A DNA stretch of 64,000 nucleotides. Source: Xiphias gladius (taxonomy: Eukaryota > Chordata > Actinopteri > Istiophoriformes > Xiphiidae). The position numbers and the translations under genes are program-made. The notes below the pieces were generated by a model, which worked only from the letters and a program-made list of their open reading frames with translations, made no database searches and was not told the DNA's origin. The stretch lies in contig NC_053404.1 in assembly GCF_016859285.1 (NCBI RefSeq), positions 35,001 through 99,000 of the forward strand. The letters are read 5' to 3'. Positions 63,001 through 64,000 of the stretch are shown piece by piece (positions within the stretch are counted from its first letter, which is position 1; each line of letters begins with the position of its first letter).

Positions 63001-64000
63001 CTGAACTTATTTTTGTTGTTGCCATTAGTAATTGGACGGTAACGATTGTACTCCTAATGAAAACCGCCCTCTAGGGTATTACTGATAACTACATAGTGTA
63101 TCTTCCCACTCTCTAACAACACTGGTTAATACACAATCATCAGCCACAGAGAATAGCATGCAGAGAAGCATAGTCCTTCACTTGAACTGGCCTTGATCAT
63201 TTGCAGAGGAGAGCTGTCTGGTTGTTACATCAGGAACATTGAAGACTGAGCTGCACTTGAACAGAATCAGGCCCTGATCTGAACCTAATAACACTTCTCA
63301 CTGGTGCCTTGTCCTGTTGTGGGAACACATCCATAGTGAGCAAAAACAGTCTGTTCAAAATCTTTGCATTGACCTGTTGTGAGCTTGGGAGGATTTCCAT
63401 GCTTGGCTCTGATTCTGCACTCACAGTCCAAGTGATATGTTTGATTAAAGTATCAGAGTGTTGATTGGCTTTGTTTTGTAAGATGTTAACAGTGTTTTCT
63501 GTGCAGGCTAAAGGAGAGCCTCATCTGCCAGAGTTTGATAGGACTACACAGAAAATAGTGGTATTTGTCTAGCACCTCAGATCCTTGCAGCCTCTCTTAC
63601 GAAACCGGCCTCTGGCTGCAGAAAATCTGTTCTCTGCTTTCACATCCATTGACATCGTTGTTGATCTTCCCAAGTTGGCACGGTGAAAAGGAAAGATTTT
63701 AATGTGAGCCACAAGACGCACAGACTGTGCTTGTGATGTGGAAGAAGCCTTTTTGTTTTTCCTGTGCATTTGTGGAGTGTGTGTCTTTGCATGTACATTA
63801 CCCTACACATACACACACACTCCTACTCAGATTTACCTTTACAGCGTTCACTCCCAGAAACGAGGGTTCATTACTGCAGCCTGACCTCAGCATCTAGCCT
63901 GCCGGCCACTGGTTTCAGTCCCAGTGTGACCTGTTTGTTTACCACTGGATGGTGTGTGTGGGCTTGTTTTACTGTGTTCATGGGGGCCGAAAGCCGGGAG
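60086..64000 (+). other. pabpn1 3' UTR or last intron, then unresolved sequence
   Basis: No further gene is recognised. The first strong poly(A) hexamer after the stop is AATAAA at 62331-62336, which would give a 3' UTR of about 2.2 kb if no more exons follow. Acceptor-like sites occur at 60379 (TTACCACAG) and 61823 (TTTCTACTGCAG), but neither opens the conserved C-terminal peptide. A short CA-rich stretch lies at 63808-63823. Confidence 0.4.

Overview
This window is from a ray-finned fish nuclear genome, most likely a teleost. It holds vertebrate genes split into many small GT-AG exons, long (CA)n microsatellites, a CR1/L2-type LINE with the usual GAATT-rich tail, a decayed Tc1/mariner copy, a hAT-type element with an intact 8-bp target duplication, and several inverted-repeat MITEs. 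No bacterial, viral or CRISPR structure was seen.

Layout: 1-8.0 kb is intergenic (CA repeat, Tc1 remnant, one possible minus-strand donor site). psme1 (proteasome activator PA28 alpha) lies at 8.23-12.97 kb on the plus strand. fitm1 (fat-storage-inducing transmembrane protein 1) lies tail-to-tail with it at 13.37-15.07 kb on the minus strand. dcaf11 (DDB1-CUL4 substrate receptor) covers 18.26-32.94 kb on the minus strand in 14 coding exons, with introns full of repeats. The 33-37.8 kb gap carries the dcaf11 promoter and a decayed THAP-like sequence. thtpa (thiamine triphosphatase) lies at 37.93-39.00 kb on the minus strand, head-to-head with a zinc-finger/homeobox gene of the ZFHX family (best fit zfhx2, 40.84-50.48 kb, plus). 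pabpn1 (nuclear poly(A)-binding protein 1) starts at 54.00 kb on the plus strand. The rest to 64 kb is its 3' part or intergenic sequence.

All six genes could be rebuilt exon by exon with consistent reading frames. Deduced proteins: Psme1 247 aa, Fitm1 320 aa, Dcaf11 535 aa, Thtpa 222 aa, Zfhx2-like 1629 aa, Pabpn1 at least 220 aa. The gene set matches neighbours on human 14q11.2-q12 (DCAF11-FITM1-PSME1, and THTPA-ZFHX2 with PABPN1 nearby), as recalled from memory. The genes do not form a pathway; they are an old syntenic neighbourhood.

No wholly new system was proved. The items most worth a second look are: a ~54-unit TG repeat replacing the pyrimidine tract of a dcaf11 acceptor, a near-perfect 40-bp-stem hairpin in a dcaf11 intron, an 85-bp-arm inverted repeat in a zfhx2 intron, a Fitm1 lacking an expected histidine, a compact ZFHX protein with a degenerate first homeodomain, and a pabpn1 whose usual last exon is not visible.
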